Positions 31,801-44,467 of a stretch of 64,000 nucleotides of DNA are shown here, piece by piece. The position numbers were made by a program, and so were the translations under genes. The DNA lies in assembly GCF_004569505.1 (NCBI RefSeq), contig NZ_SPPK01000001.1, positions 992,001 to 1,056,000 on the forward strand. Direction: 5' to 3'. This DNA comes from Dysgonomonas mossii. Its GTDB lineage: Bacteria; Bacteroidota; Bacteroidia; Bacteroidales; Dysgonomonadaceae. The notes under the pieces were generated by a model, which was not told where the DNA came from, searched no databases, and saw only the letters and a program-made list of their open reading frames with translations. Position 1 is the stretch's first letter; each line of letters begins with the position of its first letter.

Positions 31801-32720
31801 TTCTTTTCGAAAGTAAAGAAAATGAAGGCTCTAGCTTTAAAATAGTTGTTCCTTATAAACACGTTGAGGAAGCAATGTCTAGACCAGCTTTGTCTGAAAT
31901 AAAAAATAATACAGAATTCAGCGATGACATTTCGCTTTATAAAGATATAGATCAGAAAAATATTCAAGATAAACAAATGTCGATATTGCTTGTGGAGGAT
32001 AATATAGATCTTCAGAATTTTTTAGTTTGTTCTTTTAGAGATCAATACAATGTTACAACGGCAAGTAATGGGGGTGAAGCGTGGGCTATTATTCAATCCA
32101 AATCTTTTGATTTGATTCTTTCTGATATTCTAATGCCTGAAATGAATGGGTTGGAATTGTGTAAATTAGTAAAATCGACATTCGAAACATCTCATATACC
32201 TGTTATACTTTTAACATCTTTAGCCGAAAAAGAGAACCTGATTGAAGGTCTGCACCTTGGAGCAGATGATTATATAACAAAGCCTTTTGATATCCGTATT
32301 CTTAATTATCGAATCAGTACAATCTTAAAGAACAGAATTATAGTCCGGGATAAAGCTCTAAAGCTAATTAGTCAATCTGATGCAGAGCAAGATATTTTCC
32401 TAAATGAGTTGAATGATAAGTTTATAAAAAAAGCATTGAGTATCGTTCATGAAAATATGTCAAATACTCAATTTGGGAAAGAAGAGTTTGCTTCAGAAAT
32501 GCACATCAGCTCTTCTCTTCTATATCAGAAACTGAAGGCACTTACAGGACAATCACCTATCGATTTCATCAGATCAATAAGGTTTAATCATGCCTTGGAA
32601 TTATTGAAAACGCACCAATATACTATTTCGGAAGTAAGTGATATCTGTGGCTTTTCAAGTAATAATTATTTTAGCACAGCATTCAAAAAATATTTTGGAA
32701 AATCTCCCACAGAAATATAA
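28848..32720 (+). CDS. Hybrid two-component system regulator (HTCS), full length
   Basis: 1290 residues: signal peptide (1-20, ISALAA), two periplasmic propellers built of repeats such as SIWIGTSNGLYKY, and a Y_Y_Y domain. One membrane helix lies near 31093-31150. HisKA carries phospho-acceptor His791; the motif reads IAHDIRTSVTL, with Asp and Ser where HEIRSPL is usual. The ATPase (GSGIGLLL) is followed by a receiver with Asp1093 (SDILMPEMNG) and a C-terminal AraC HTH (FASEMHISSSLLYQKLKAL). It is directly upstream of, and co-oriented with, the GH31-to-CE1 operon, which it most likely activates. A 21-bp direct repeat in the gap is a candidate site. It may sense a side-chain-rich xylan oligosaccharide; this is inference. 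Confidence 0.95.
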   Translation: MKNILLLLLFFIFTISALAADIRFYNINDVYGTSIREVYSITKDDNGFIWGASKTGILRISSNNCRKYQLPHKSTDIYFTRLDYSDSTLIAYTNNSQIFKYDPLYDRFDLLVDLKRLLNNEYIATKRAVVDKNKSIWIGTSNGLYKYENHQLKLKHDLEIVFISKYTSNSLFLATPEGMAIFHTDTDKLEYIYKYSRDNELEVSSFLYHVKTNKLWIGTISNGLWSYDLSNRQLLNKEANKLPRQPILSIKKNTNSSLLIGIDGQGLWELSENGDKVLNIYKEDVNDFFSLHGDGVYDIFCDDNERIWVATYTGGLSFFEQKIFPVNQITHQINNPNSLINNHVNKVIEDKKGNIWFATNNGVNRWNPKSNKWDAFYDNKQEQAKVFLALCEDNDGNIWAGSYSSGVYVLDGDTGRELNHYFQEKEENGFSGKFISDIFKDSQGNIWIGGTGNIICYKEKEKRFRIFDRQSMYAFAELSSDKLLLACDYGLISMNKNTGNKDLLLNDCLVQDILINGDDIWLGTSGNGLVYFNYKTRNSKKYTLESGLTSNYVNSIMLDNDALWLGTESGLCRFSIKDKSVYEYPSSLSLKTVSFNTNSKYRPKNGNLIWGTNKGAVIFNPDLLYNNETKGKIFIQDIIISGKSIRQNKDLLSDIPINKRAELTLRYDQNNFTIELLPLSSSLSGYKFSWKLEEFDSDWSNPSDLSILTYTNLQKGNYNLKIRMFDSSGNQLDEHSLFINVTPPFWQTWWFRLILLIIIIGIIAYLLRSYSNRLKQKHARDKIRFFTNIAHDIRTSVTLINSPIEELEKDQMMSEKSKYYLFLAQSQSKRLLSVATQLLDFQKVDIGKGQVFLMMTDIVALISQRCLMFEEMSRKRNIKLNFSSNQNSYNTALDDMKIEKVVDNLISNAIKYSHDDTQVDIILTCEPKQWILEVKDYGLGISENAKGKLFREFYRGDNNINSKIVGSGIGLLLVKSYILMHEGNVLFESKENEGSSFKIVVPYKHVEEAMSRPALSEIKNNTEFSDDISLYKDIDQKNIQDKQMSILLVEDNIDLQNFLVCSFRDQYNVTTASNGGEAWAIIQSKSFDLILSDILMPEMNGLELCKLVKSTFETSHIPVILLTSLAEKENLIEGLHLGADDYITKPFDIRILNYRISTILKNRIIVRDKALKLISQSDAEQDIFLNELNDKFIKKALSIVHENMSNTQFGKEEFASEMHISSSLLYQKLKALTGQSPIDFIRSIRFNHALELLKTHQYTISEVSDICGFSSNNYFSTAFKKYFGKSPTEI

Positions 32721-32758
32721 TAACACTACATATAATTAGAAATAAACAGGCTGATTTG

Positions 32759-32822
32759 TCTAAAATGTAAGGTTTTTTATCTGAAATCAAACATGAAAAA
32801 GGGAGTTCATATATTAGTTTTG
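32759..32822 (+). promoter_or_regulatory. Predicted promoter of the GH31-to-CE1 operon with 21-bp direct repeat
   Basis: The -7 box TAGTTTTG lies at 32815-32822, 34 bp before the GH31 ATG. Upstream are two related blocks 21 bp apart, TCTAAAATGTAA (32759) and TCTGAAATCAAA (32780), which agree at 9 of 12 positions. The period equals that of the TGCAACA set but the sequence and the distance to -7 (35 bp) differ, as expected for a different HTCS. Confidence 0.5.
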
Positions 32823-32856
32823 TTAAATCATATTTGTTAATGAAATCTAATATACA

Positions 32857-35304
32857 ATGAAACCCAGTCTCATTTTTTTACTTCTATTTCTAACATGTGG
32901 CTATACTTCACAGTCAATAGCTCAAAATTATAAGGATGCACAATCCGGCATTCGAACTACCATAGGTGACATAGATATAGAGCTTCGCTTTTACACCCCA
33001 TCTTGTGTAAGAATTCTAAAATCTCCACAAAATCATCAATACAAAAAGGAAAGCCTTTCGGTTATCGATAATAATCGTGCTGTAAATATAGAAAAAAGAC
33101 AAAAGGGAGATATTCTTATATTAAAGACTCCATCGATGCATGTTACTCTGAATTTAAAATCGGGGCAAATGTTTTTTTACAATGCGCAGAATAAACTTTT
33201 GCTAAAAGAAAAAGGCAAGCCTGTATTTACGGATTTTGATGATGCCGGAGAGAAAACGTTTTCGGTCTCTCAAAAATTTGCTCTTGAAAAGGATGAATCG
33301 ATTTATGGTTTAGGGCAGCTGCAAAATGGAAAAATGAAGCAACGAAATTTAACCAAATATTTAATTCAGGGAAATGTGGAGAATGTTGTAACATTTTTCC
33401 AATCAAATAAAGGCTATGGTGTATTTTGGGACAATTATTCTCCAACTACATTTAAGGATGATCAAGAAGAGACTTCTTTCACCTCTGAGGTAGGAGACTG
33501 TGTTGATTATTACTTTATGTATGGCGGAAATTCGGATGGAGTAATTGCTCAAATGCGCGAACTTACAGGGCAAGTACCTATGTTTCCGTTATGGACATAC
33601 GGTTTTTGGCAAAGTAAAGAACGATACAAAAGTCAGGATGAAACAGTTGGTGTTGTAAAAAAATATAGAGACTTGGGAGTTCCTCTTGATGGAATTATTC
33701 AAGATTGGCAATACTGGGGACATAATTATCTGTGGAATGCGATGGACTTTCAAAACCCACTATTTAACGATCCTCAAAAAATGGTTGATGATATTCATTC
33801 GATGAATGCTCATATGATTATTTCCATTTGGTCGTCATTCGGTCCTGCAACAAAGCCTTACAGAGAACTCGACAAAAACGGATTACTATTCAATTTTACA
33901 ACATGGCCTCAGTCCGGTATGGATACTTGGCCTCCAAATATGGATTATCCATCGGGTGTGCGTGTATATGATGCGTATAGTCCTAAAGCGCGAGATATCT
34001 ATTGGAAATATTTAAATAGCGGTCTTTTTAAATACGGAATAGATGGATGGTGGATGGATTCTACCGAACCCGACCACTTAGATTGGAAACCCGAAGATAT
34101 GGATACCAAAACTTATCTCGGTTCGTTTCGAAAAGTGCGTAATGCATTTCCATTGATGACAGTAGGCGGTGTTTATGACCATCAGCGAGCTACCTCTTCG
34201 AATAAACGTGTATTCATACTTACCCGTTCTGGTTTTGCCGGTCAGCAAAGATATGGAGCTAACGTTTGGTCAGGGGATGTTAGTTCATCTTGGGAATCTT
34301 TACGCAATCAGGTTCCGGCTGGTCTTAACTTTTCTATTTGTGGGTTGCCTCATTGGAATAGCGATATCGGAGGTTTCTTTGCCGGTGCTTATAATAAAAC
34401 GTGGAATGACGGCAGTGCAACTCGTAATCCAATGTTTCAGGAATTGTATGTTCGTTGGTTACAATTTGGGGCTTTCAATCCGATGATGCGTTCCCACGGA
34501 ACAGATACGCCAAGGGAAATTTATCATTTTGGAACAAAAGGAGAGTCTATTTATGATGCCATTGAAAAAACGATTAATCTGCGCTATGCCCTTTTACCAT
34601 ATATTTACTCTACTTCATGGGAAGTAACCAATAAGCAGTCTAGCTTTATGCGAGCTTTAGTGATGGACTTTCCGAATGATCCTAAAGCGTTAGACCTTAA
34701 TGACGAGTTTATGTTTGGCAAGTCAATCCTTGTAGCTCCTATCGTGAAAGCACAATACACACCCGAAAAGATTGTAAAGGTAAATGAAGAAGAAGGATGG
34801 AACAGAGATCAAGCAAAAGATGCGGATGGCAATATGGTTGTTGATTTTACAGCGAAGAAGCGTACTCAGGTATATCTCCCGGCAGGAACTACTTGGTATG
34901 ATTTCTGGACTAATCAACAATATAAAGGCGGACAAAGAATAGAGCTGGAAACATCTATCGATAATACTCCATTATTTATTAAAGCCGGAAGTATTATTCC
35001 ATTTGGACCAAAAGTACAATATGCTACAGAGAAACAATGGGATCACTTGCAACTACGTGTATATACAGGTGCTAACGGGTCATTTGTTCTTTACGAAGAT
35101 GAATTTGACAATTATAATTATGAAAAGGGAGAATATACTGAGATTCCTATTACATGGAATAATGCTTCCCGTACCTTAATTATCGGAGATAGAAAAGGAT
35201 CTTATAAAGGGATGTTACTTAGTCGAAAATTCACAATAATTCTTCAGGATGCTACCCAAAAGACAGTTGAATACGATGGTAATAAGTTAGAAATAAAATT
35301 TTGA
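32857..35304 (+). CDS. GH31 alpha-glycosidase (probable alpha-xylosidase), secreted
   Basis: First gene of the eight-gene operon, 815 residues with a signal peptide (1-22, SQSIAQ). The N-terminal beta-sandwich is followed by the barrel with nucleophile Asp401 (WWMDSTEP) and acid/base Asp474 (WSGDVSSSW), then C-terminal beta domains. GH31 enzymes of xylan loci in Bacteroides can be alpha-xylosidases that act on complex arabinoxylan side chains. Alpha-glucosidase cannot be excluded from sequence alone. The DGWWMDSTEPD and LTRSGFAGQQRYGA blocks are fully typical. It is 30 bp from the GH97 gene. Confidence 0.93.
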   Translation: MKPSLIFLLLFLTCGYTSQSIAQNYKDAQSGIRTTIGDIDIELRFYTPSCVRILKSPQNHQYKKESLSVIDNNRAVNIEKRQKGDILILKTPSMHVTLNLKSGQMFFYNAQNKLLLKEKGKPVFTDFDDAGEKTFSVSQKFALEKDESIYGLGQLQNGKMKQRNLTKYLIQGNVENVVTFFQSNKGYGVFWDNYSPTTFKDDQEETSFTSEVGDCVDYYFMYGGNSDGVIAQMRELTGQVPMFPLWTYGFWQSKERYKSQDETVGVVKKYRDLGVPLDGIIQDWQYWGHNYLWNAMDFQNPLFNDPQKMVDDIHSMNAHMIISIWSSFGPATKPYRELDKNGLLFNFTTWPQSGMDTWPPNMDYPSGVRVYDAYSPKARDIYWKYLNSGLFKYGIDGWWMDSTEPDHLDWKPEDMDTKTYLGSFRKVRNAFPLMTVGGVYDHQRATSSNKRVFILTRSGFAGQQRYGANVWSGDVSSSWESLRNQVPAGLNFSICGLPHWNSDIGGFFAGAYNKTWNDGSATRNPMFQELYVRWLQFGAFNPMMRSHGTDTPREIYHFGTKGESIYDAIEKTINLRYALLPYIYSTSWEVTNKQSSFMRALVMDFPNDPKALDLNDEFMFGKSILVAPIVKAQYTPEKIVKVNEEEGWNRDQAKDADGNMVVDFTAKKRTQVYLPAGTTWYDFWTNQQYKGGQRIELETSIDNTPLFIKAGSIIPFGPKVQYATEKQWDHLQLRVYTGANGSFVLYEDEFDNYNYEKGEYTEIPITWNNASRTLIIGDRKGSYKGMLLSRKFTIILQDATQKTVEYDGNKLEIKF

Positions 35305-35334
35305 TATATACTTAAATATAGAATAAAAGAAAAA

Positions 35335-37275
35335 ATGAAAAGAATTGTTTGTTTAGTTTTTATAGCCTTTTTTATGTTTCAGGCATATAGTCAGAAAGCA
35401 ACAGTGACTAGCCCTGATGGACTATTATCGGTAAATATTTTCCTTGATAATGGTATTCCTATGTATGCCGTTGAGTATAAAAATAAGACTATGCTCGAGA
35501 AGTCTCCATTAGGTATTATTACAAATGAAGGTGACTTTAGTAAAGGACTCGAATATATTTCAAAAAAAGAGGGAGCAGTAGATAAAAAATATACACAAGA
35601 TAAGATAAAGCAATCAGAGATCCATTATAATGCAAATTCTTTGATATGCACATTTCAGAATTCAAAAGGGAATCAAGTATCTATCCTGTTTCAGGTTAGT
35701 AACAATAACATTGCTTTCCGTTACGAACTTCCGGAATGGGGTGAAAGAAAGGCTTGTGTTATAGAAAAGGAAGCTACAGGTTTCAAATTTCCTCAATCGA
35801 CTACAACCTTTTTGTCATATATGATGAGTCCGATGCAAGCCTTTGCTCGTACTTCACCGAGTTACGAAAGTGGTTATACCAACGATGAACAAGTAGGAAA
35901 ACCAACTCACGAAAATCAAGGATATGTTTTTCCCGGTCTATTTCGTATAAATGATGCCGGCTGGGTTCTTGTTTCAGAAACAGGAGTCAACAGTTTGTAT
36001 TGCGCATCACATTTAAGTGATGGTACGCAAGAAGGCTTATACACAGTAGCATTTCCGGATAAAAGGCAAAATAACGGATTTGGCAGCACAGGTGCTCAAG
36101 TTGGTTTGCCCGGTATTACACCTTGGCGTACGATAACTGTAGGAGAAACTCTCAAACCTATTGTAGAAACTACTATTCCATTCGATGTTGTTGACCCTCT
36201 ATACCAAGCAAGTCAATCATATAAATATGGTCGGGCAACTTGGAGTTGGATTGTATGGCAAGATAATAGTATGAATTGGGATGATCAGGTAAAATATATT
36301 GATTTAGCTTCCGAAATGGGATACGAATATATTTTGGTGGATGCATTATGGGATGTAAATATCGGCTATACAAAAATTGAAGAGTTGATAAAATATGCGA
36401 AATCAAAAAATGTAGATGTGTTTTTGTGGTATAATTCTAATGGAGGTTTTAATGATGCTCCTCAAGGACCAAGAAATAAGATGAATACATCTATTTCACG
36501 TAAAGAAGAAATGAAATGGCTAAAGAAGATTGGGGTTAAAGGACTGAAAGTTGACTTTTTCGGTGGTGATAAGCAAGAGACGATGCGCTTGTATGAAGAT
36601 ATTCTTTCAGATGCTAACGATTATGGACTGATGATTATTTTCCATGGATGTACTCTTCCTCGTGGTTGGGAACGTATGTATCCGAACTATGTGGGTAGCG
36701 AGGCTGTATTGGCGTCTGAAATGCTTGTGTTTTCGGAAGGTATACGAGAAAATGAGGCATTCTTTTCGACGCTGCATCCGTTTATTCGCAATACGGTAGG
36801 ATCTATGGAGTTTGGTGGTGTATTCTTGAATAAATTCCTGAATAAAGGGAACAAGCAAGGACAAAAACGATTGACGACCGATGCTTTTCAGCTGGCAACA
36901 GGTATTTTATATCAGAATGCTGTTCAAATGTTTGCTCTCACACCTAATAACCTTACAGATACACAAGGCTTCATTCTTGATTTTATGAAAAAAATACCCA
37001 CAACTTGGGATCAGACATTATATATTGACGGATATCCGGGGAAATATGCTGTGATTGCCCGCCGTAATAATGACCAATGGTATGTTGCCGGAGTAAATGC
37101 CTTGAAGGAAACTCAGAAGTTAAAATTAAACTTGCCTATGTATGCCGGTAAGAAGATTAAAATGTATAATGATGATAAAAACAGAGAAACCTATTTGAAG
37201 GAAATAGAAGTGAAACAGAATGGAGATGTAGAAATATCTATTTTGTCTCAGGGAGGATTTGTATTAACTTATTAA
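35335..37275 (+). CDS. GH97 glycosidase, probably retaining alpha-galactosidase type
   Basis: 646 residues with a signal peptide (1-19, FQAYSQ), an N-terminal super-sandwich and a catalytic barrel. Asp407 (LKVDFFGG) and Glu456 (YVGSEAVLASE) are 49 residues apart. That is the same spacing I recall for the nucleophile and acid/base of the retaining GH97 alpha-galactosidase of B. thetaiotaomicron, and unlike the Glu-based inverting SusB enzyme. It would remove alpha-galactose from complex heteroxylan side chains. GH31 and GH97 together suggest side chains beyond arabinose and glucuronate. It is 8 bp from the next gene. Confidence 0.9.
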   Translation: MKRIVCLVFIAFFMFQAYSQKATVTSPDGLLSVNIFLDNGIPMYAVEYKNKTMLEKSPLGIITNEGDFSKGLEYISKKEGAVDKKYTQDKIKQSEIHYNANSLICTFQNSKGNQVSILFQVSNNNIAFRYELPEWGERKACVIEKEATGFKFPQSTTTFLSYMMSPMQAFARTSPSYESGYTNDEQVGKPTHENQGYVFPGLFRINDAGWVLVSETGVNSLYCASHLSDGTQEGLYTVAFPDKRQNNGFGSTGAQVGLPGITPWRTITVGETLKPIVETTIPFDVVDPLYQASQSYKYGRATWSWIVWQDNSMNWDDQVKYIDLASEMGYEYILVDALWDVNIGYTKIEELIKYAKSKNVDVFLWYNSNGGFNDAPQGPRNKMNTSISRKEEMKWLKKIGVKGLKVDFFGGDKQETMRLYEDILSDANDYGLMIIFHGCTLPRGWERMYPNYVGSEAVLASEMLVFSEGIRENEAFFSTLHPFIRNTVGSMEFGGVFLNKFLNKGNKQGQKRLTTDAFQLATGILYQNAVQMFALTPNNLTDTQGFILDFMKKIPTTWDQTLYIDGYPGKYAVIARRNNDQWYVAGVNALKETQKLKLNLPMYAGKKIKMYNDDKNRETYLKEIEVKQNGDVEISILSQGGFVLTY

Positions 37276-37283
37276 AATAAATT

Positions 37284-38618
37284 ATGAATATAAGATTAAC
37301 TCTTTTAAGCTGTTTTATGTGTCTTTTTGTTATTAATTTATCACAAATTAAAGCACAGAACCCACTTATACAGACAAGATATACGGCCGATCCGGCTCCA
37401 ATGGTATATAACGATACCGTATTCCTTTATACCACCCATGACGAGGACGATTCTCAGGGATTTAAAATGCTCGACTGGTTGCTTTATACCTCTACGGATA
37501 TGGTAAACTGGACAGATCATGGGACTGTTGCATCATTAAAAAGTTTTAGTTGGGTTACAAAGGATAATGGAGCTTGGGCTCAACAAGTTGTTGAACGAAA
37601 CGGTAAATTCTATATGTATTGTCCGATACATGGGCAAGGTATTGGCGTTTTAGTCTCTGATTCTCCTTATGGGCCATTTAAAGATCCTATAAACAAACCA
37701 CTTGTCTGGCAAAAAGAACATTGGGAGGATATAGATCCCACAGTTCTTATAGACGATGATGGACAGGCATATATGTATTGGGGGAACCCGAATGTTTATT
37801 ATGTGAAGCTGAATGAAGATATGATTTCTTATTCTGGAAATATTGTGAAATTAGATAAGAATCCTGAGCATTATCAGGAAGGACCATGGGTATATAAACG
37901 AAATGGACATTATTATATGGCTTTTGCCGCTACTTGTTGTCCCGAAGGGTTAGGGTATGCCATGAGCGACAAACCTACAGGCCCGTGGACAACTAAAGGA
38001 TACATAATGAAACCAACTCAGCGTACAAGAGGAAACCACCCTGGTGTAATTGATTATAAGGGTAGTTCTTATGTGTTTGGGTTGAGTTACGATTTAATGC
38101 ACCTCGAAACCTTCAAACATCATGAGAGGAGGTCGTCTATGGCAGCAAAAATGCATTATAATGCGGATGGAACTATTCAGGAAGTTCCATATTGGACAGA
38201 GAATGTATTAGAGCAAATTGAATTATTTAATCCGTATCGCAGAGTAGAAGCCGAAACTATGGCTTGGGGATATGGTTTGAAAACGGAAAAAATGCCTGAT
38301 GGCAGAATTTGTCTTACCGGAATAGATGATAATGAATCATTGTGTATTCGTGGAGTTGATTTTGGTAAAGGAGCAAAAGAATTTTCAGTGCTTGCAGCAT
38401 GTAATGTAAATGGTGGTTATATCGATATTCGCCTAGATAGTACCAGTGGCCCTTTGATCGGCACATTAGAAGTAACTCGTTCGGGTGCAATGGACAGGTT
38501 TAAGTTGATGTCGTGTGCAGTAAATGGAGCTAAGGGGGTTCATGACCTTTATTTTTGTTTTAGAAGCACCTCTCAGAAAAATAACTTGTTCTTCCTTGAT
38601 TATTGGGAATTTAAATGA
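37284..38618 (+). CDS. GH43 glycosidase with C-terminal CBM6, secreted
   Basis: 444 residues with a signal peptide (1-24, SQIKAQ). GH43 catalytic residues: Asp36 (TADPAPM), Asp in [14 protein letters not shown] and Glu in [15 protein letters not shown]6 begins near residue 310 ([13 protein letters not shown]) and ends with FLDYWEF. It is the first of a tandem pair with the gene at 38639; its stop codon overlaps an upstream in-frame ATG of that gene by 4 bp. Likely an arabinofuranosidase or xylosidase on heteroxylan. The CBM6 part is visibly more divergent than in the other copies. Confidence 0.92.
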   Translation: MNIRLTLLSCFMCLFVINLSQIKAQNPLIQTRYTADPAPMVYNDTVFLYTTHDEDDSQGFKMLDWLLYTSTDMVNWTDHGTVASLKSFSWVTKDNGAWAQQVVERNGKFYMYCPIHGQGIGVLVSDSPYGPFKDPINKPLVWQKEHWEDIDPTVLIDDDGQAYMYWGNPNVYYVKLNEDMISYSGNIVKLDKNPEHYQEGPWVYKRNGHYYMAFAATCCPEGLGYAMSDKPTGPWTTKGYIMKPTQRTRGNHPGVIDYKGSSYVFGLSYDLMHLETFKHHERRSSMAAKMHYNADGTIQEVPYWTENVLEQIELFNPYRRVEAETMAWGYGLKTEKMPDGRICLTGIDDNESLCIRGVDFGKGAKEFSVLAACNVNGGYIDIRLDSTSGPLIGTLEVTRSGAMDRFKLMSCAVNGAKGVHDLYFCFRSTSQKNNLFFLDYWEFK

Positions 38619-38638
38619 AATTAGAATCCGAAAAAAAT

Positions 38639-39994
38639 ATGAAAGAGAAAATATACTTAATAATGTTGGCAATATTTATGCCAACATTATTGCAATCACA
38701 GAATCCGATCATACAAACGATGTATACAGCCGATCCGGCTCCAATGGTGTATAATGACAGATTATATGTTTATACAACTCATGATGAGGATAACTCTACA
38801 TGGTTTACAATGAATGATTGGAAGTTGTATTCTACAGATGACATGGTTAACTGGACAGATCATGGTGTAATTCTGAAATATACAGACTTCGAATGGGCTA
38901 AAGGTGATGCTTGGGCTCCTCAATGTATCGAGCGTGATGGGAAATTTTATATGTATGTACCTGTTATATCCGGAATAAATAATAGGGGGGCAATAGGTGT
39001 TGCAGTGGCTGATAGTCCGTATGGTCCTTTTTATGATGCTCTTGGTGAACCTTTGGTACAAACAGAATGGGGTGATATCGACCCTACAGTATTCATTGAT
39101 GATGATGGTCAGGCTTATCTTTACTGGGGAAATCCCAAGTTGTACTATGTTAAGTTAAATGAAGATATGATCTCTTATTCGGGCGATGTAGTCCGTGTTC
39201 CGATGGTTGCAGAATCATTCGGCAAAAGAGAAAATAATCCGGAGAGACCAACTTCATATGAGGAAGGACCATGGTTATATAAGCGTAATAATCTTTATTA
39301 TTTATTTTGGCCGGGAGGACCTTTACCCGAATTTATAGGATATTCGACAAGTAAAAGCCCTATAGGACCATGGAAATATGGTGGTATTGTTATGCCTACA
39401 GAAGGTAAATCTTTTACAAACCATCCCGGAGTGATTGATTTTAAAGGGAAAACTTACTTTTTCTATCATAGTGGAGCACTGCCCGGTGGAAGCGGTTTTA
39501 CAAGGTCTGTCTGTGTCGAGGAAATGACGTTTAATACAGATGGTTCTATCCCTCAATTGAAAATGACTGAAGGAATTAAGCAAGGAATAGGTGCTCTCAA
39601 TCCTTATCGAAAAACAGAAGCCGAAACAATTGCATGGTCTGAAGGTATAAAGGCATCTCAAAATAAACAGGTTGGAGTCTTTGTGACCGCAAAAAAGGAT
39701 CGGGCATACATAAAAGTTAGAGATGTTGATTTCCAAAACAAAGGAGCTTCTAAGTTTTTTGCACGAATAGGAACTACTCATAATGCAAATGTTACATTTG
39801 AAATTCGTCAAGATAAACTAGATGGGGCTTTACTCGGTACAATAAAAGTTCCACGTACCGGCGGCAGTGACAGATGGAAGTTGGTTTCGATTGATGTTCC
39901 TAACATAACAGGTGTACATGATTTATATTTCGTTTTCAAAGGGCCTCAGAATACTGATGTCATGTACTTTGATTATTGGAGGTTTGCTGAATGA
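38639..39994 (+). CDS. GH43 glycosidase with C-terminal CBM6, secreted (tandem copy)
   Basis: 451 residues from the ATG at 38639, which gives a clean signal peptide ([18 protein letters not shown]). The frame can also start at 38615, where ATGA overlaps the previous stop, but that adds eight charged residues ahead of the leader. Translational coupling at 38615 remains possible. Catalytic motifs are [21 protein letters not shown] and [15 protein letters not shown]6 follows from about residue 325 ([13 protein letters not shown] to YFDYWRF). It is closer to the 3262 protein than to its tandem neighbour in the CBM6 part (IKVRDVDF and NKGAS are shared). Role as for the other members: side-chain or xylose removal. 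Confidence 0.92.
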   Translation: MKEKIYLIMLAIFMPTLLQSQNPIIQTMYTADPAPMVYNDRLYVYTTHDEDNSTWFTMNDWKLYSTDDMVNWTDHGVILKYTDFEWAKGDAWAPQCIERDGKFYMYVPVISGINNRGAIGVAVADSPYGPFYDALGEPLVQTEWGDIDPTVFIDDDGQAYLYWGNPKLYYVKLNEDMISYSGDVVRVPMVAESFGKRENNPERPTSYEEGPWLYKRNNLYYLFWPGGPLPEFIGYSTSKSPIGPWKYGGIVMPTEGKSFTNHPGVIDFKGKTYFFYHSGALPGGSGFTRSVCVEEMTFNTDGSIPQLKMTEGIKQGIGALNPYRKTEAETIAWSEGIKASQNKQVGVFVTAKKDRAYIKVRDVDFQNKGASKFFARIGTTHNANVTFEIRQDKLDGALLGTIKVPRTGGSDRWKLVSIDVPNITGVHDLYFVFKGPQNTDVMYFDYWRFAE

Positions 39995-40051
39995 TATAAT
40001 GCTTTTATAGTCAATTATATCTTTAGATTTTACTATTAAATATGCATTTAT

Positions 40052-40900
40052 ATGAAAAAAAATATTCTTTTTATTGTATTGTTTTTTATGTCACTTAATA
40101 TGTCCATTTTAGCTCAGGAAAAGTTTCATGTTTTTTTATGTTTTGGGCAATCCAACATGGAGGGGCATGCGAAGATTGAAGCGCAAGATACTATTGATAT
40201 AGATGGTCGTTTTATGGTGTTACAGACTGTTGACTGTCCTGAACTGGGACGTTTTAAGGGGAACTGGTATAAAGCTATTCCACCATTAGCACGATGTCAT
40301 ACAGGACTTAGTCCGGCTGATTATTTTGGAAGGATGATGGTTGCAAATCTTCCGTCAGATATGAAGGTTGGTGTAATCAATGTTGCAGTAGGAGGTTGTA
40401 GAATAGAACTTTTTGATAAAGAAAATTTTCAATCTTATGTAGATCAATCTCCAGAATGGCTCAAAAACATGGTTAATGAATACGATGGCAATCCTTATGC
40501 CCGATTGATAGAAATGGCTAAGCTGACTCAAAGTCAGGGTGGTGTGATTAAAGGAATATTACTTCATCAAGGTGAATCTAATAACGGAGAAACTGATTGG
40601 CCGGAAAAAGTCAGAAAAGTATATGACAATATACTAAAAGATCTCAATCTTGAGCCGAATTCAATCCCCTTACTAGCCGGAGAACTATTAGATGAAGAAC
40701 AATATGGCGCATGCGCAAACATGAATTTAATAATAAATACTTTACCCAATGTTATACCGAATGCCCATGTCATTTCTTCAAAAGGATGCGAAGGGGTTAA
40801 AGACCGATTGCATTTTAGTGCTGTCGGATATCGAACTTTAGGAACTAGATATGCAGAGAAAATGCTGCAATTGTATAAAGAAAGTTCATTAAAGAAGTAA
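40052..40900 (+). CDS. CE6-type acetylxylan esterase (SASA domain), secreted
   Basis: 282 residues with a signal peptide (1-21, SILAQ) and a single SGNH hydrolase domain: nucleophile Ser34 (CFGQSNMEG), VAVGGCRIE, LLHQGESN and the catalytic Asp-His near the end (KDRLHFSAVGYR). The short single-domain form with FGQSNMEGH is characteristic of CE6 acetylxylan esterases, unlike the long SASA protein at 12414. It removes acetyl groups so that the neighbouring GH8 and GH43 enzymes can reach the backbone. It is 13 bp before the GH8 gene. Confidence 0.9.
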   Translation: MKKNILFIVLFFMSLNMSILAQEKFHVFLCFGQSNMEGHAKIEAQDTIDIDGRFMVLQTVDCPELGRFKGNWYKAIPPLARCHTGLSPADYFGRMMVANLPSDMKVGVINVAVGGCRIELFDKENFQSYVDQSPEWLKNMVNEYDGNPYARLIEMAKLTQSQGGVIKGILLHQGESNNGETDWPEKVRKVYDNILKDLNLEPNSIPLLAGELLDEEQYGACANMNLIINTLPNVIPNAHVISSKGCEGVKDRLHFSAVGYRTLGTRYAEKMLQLYKESSLKK

Positions 40901-40913
40901 TTAAAGTGTACTT

Positions 40914-44247
<3,334 letters not shown>

Positions 44248-44283
44248 ACAAGTTTTACTTATTAGAGAATATAATATAGATCG

Positions 44284-44301
44284 TAGTTAAGTGTTTAACT
44301 A
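44284..44301. promoter_or_regulatory. 18-bp palindrome upstream of the Nudix regulator
   Basis: TAGTTAA and TTAACTA are perfect 7-bp arms around GTGT. It is about 37 bp after the CE1 stop and 100 bp before the -7 box of the Nudix gene. It may be an operator, or a weak terminator of the CE1 operon, though no T-tract follows. Confidence 0.4.
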
Positions 44302-44401
44302 TCTGTGTCTTTATTCTAGTTGTTGTATATTCATACTTTTGTCTGATGACGCAATATTATATATTGAATACGAGTCGGATAGATAATTATAAAAAAGATG
44401 G

Positions 44402-44435
44402 TATATTTGCATGTAATAAGTGTTTATTATACACT
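44402..44435 (+). promoter_or_regulatory. Candidate promoter and leader palindrome of the Nudix regulator
   Basis: The -7 box TATATTTG (44402-44409) is followed by the inverted repeat AGTGT (44419-44423) / ACACT (44431-44435), just where transcription would begin. This position suits autorepression. No protein-binding evidence is available from sequence. Confidence 0.45.
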
Positions 44436-44467
44436 CTATTGTTTGTTTTTAATTTAAATAAATTGAG

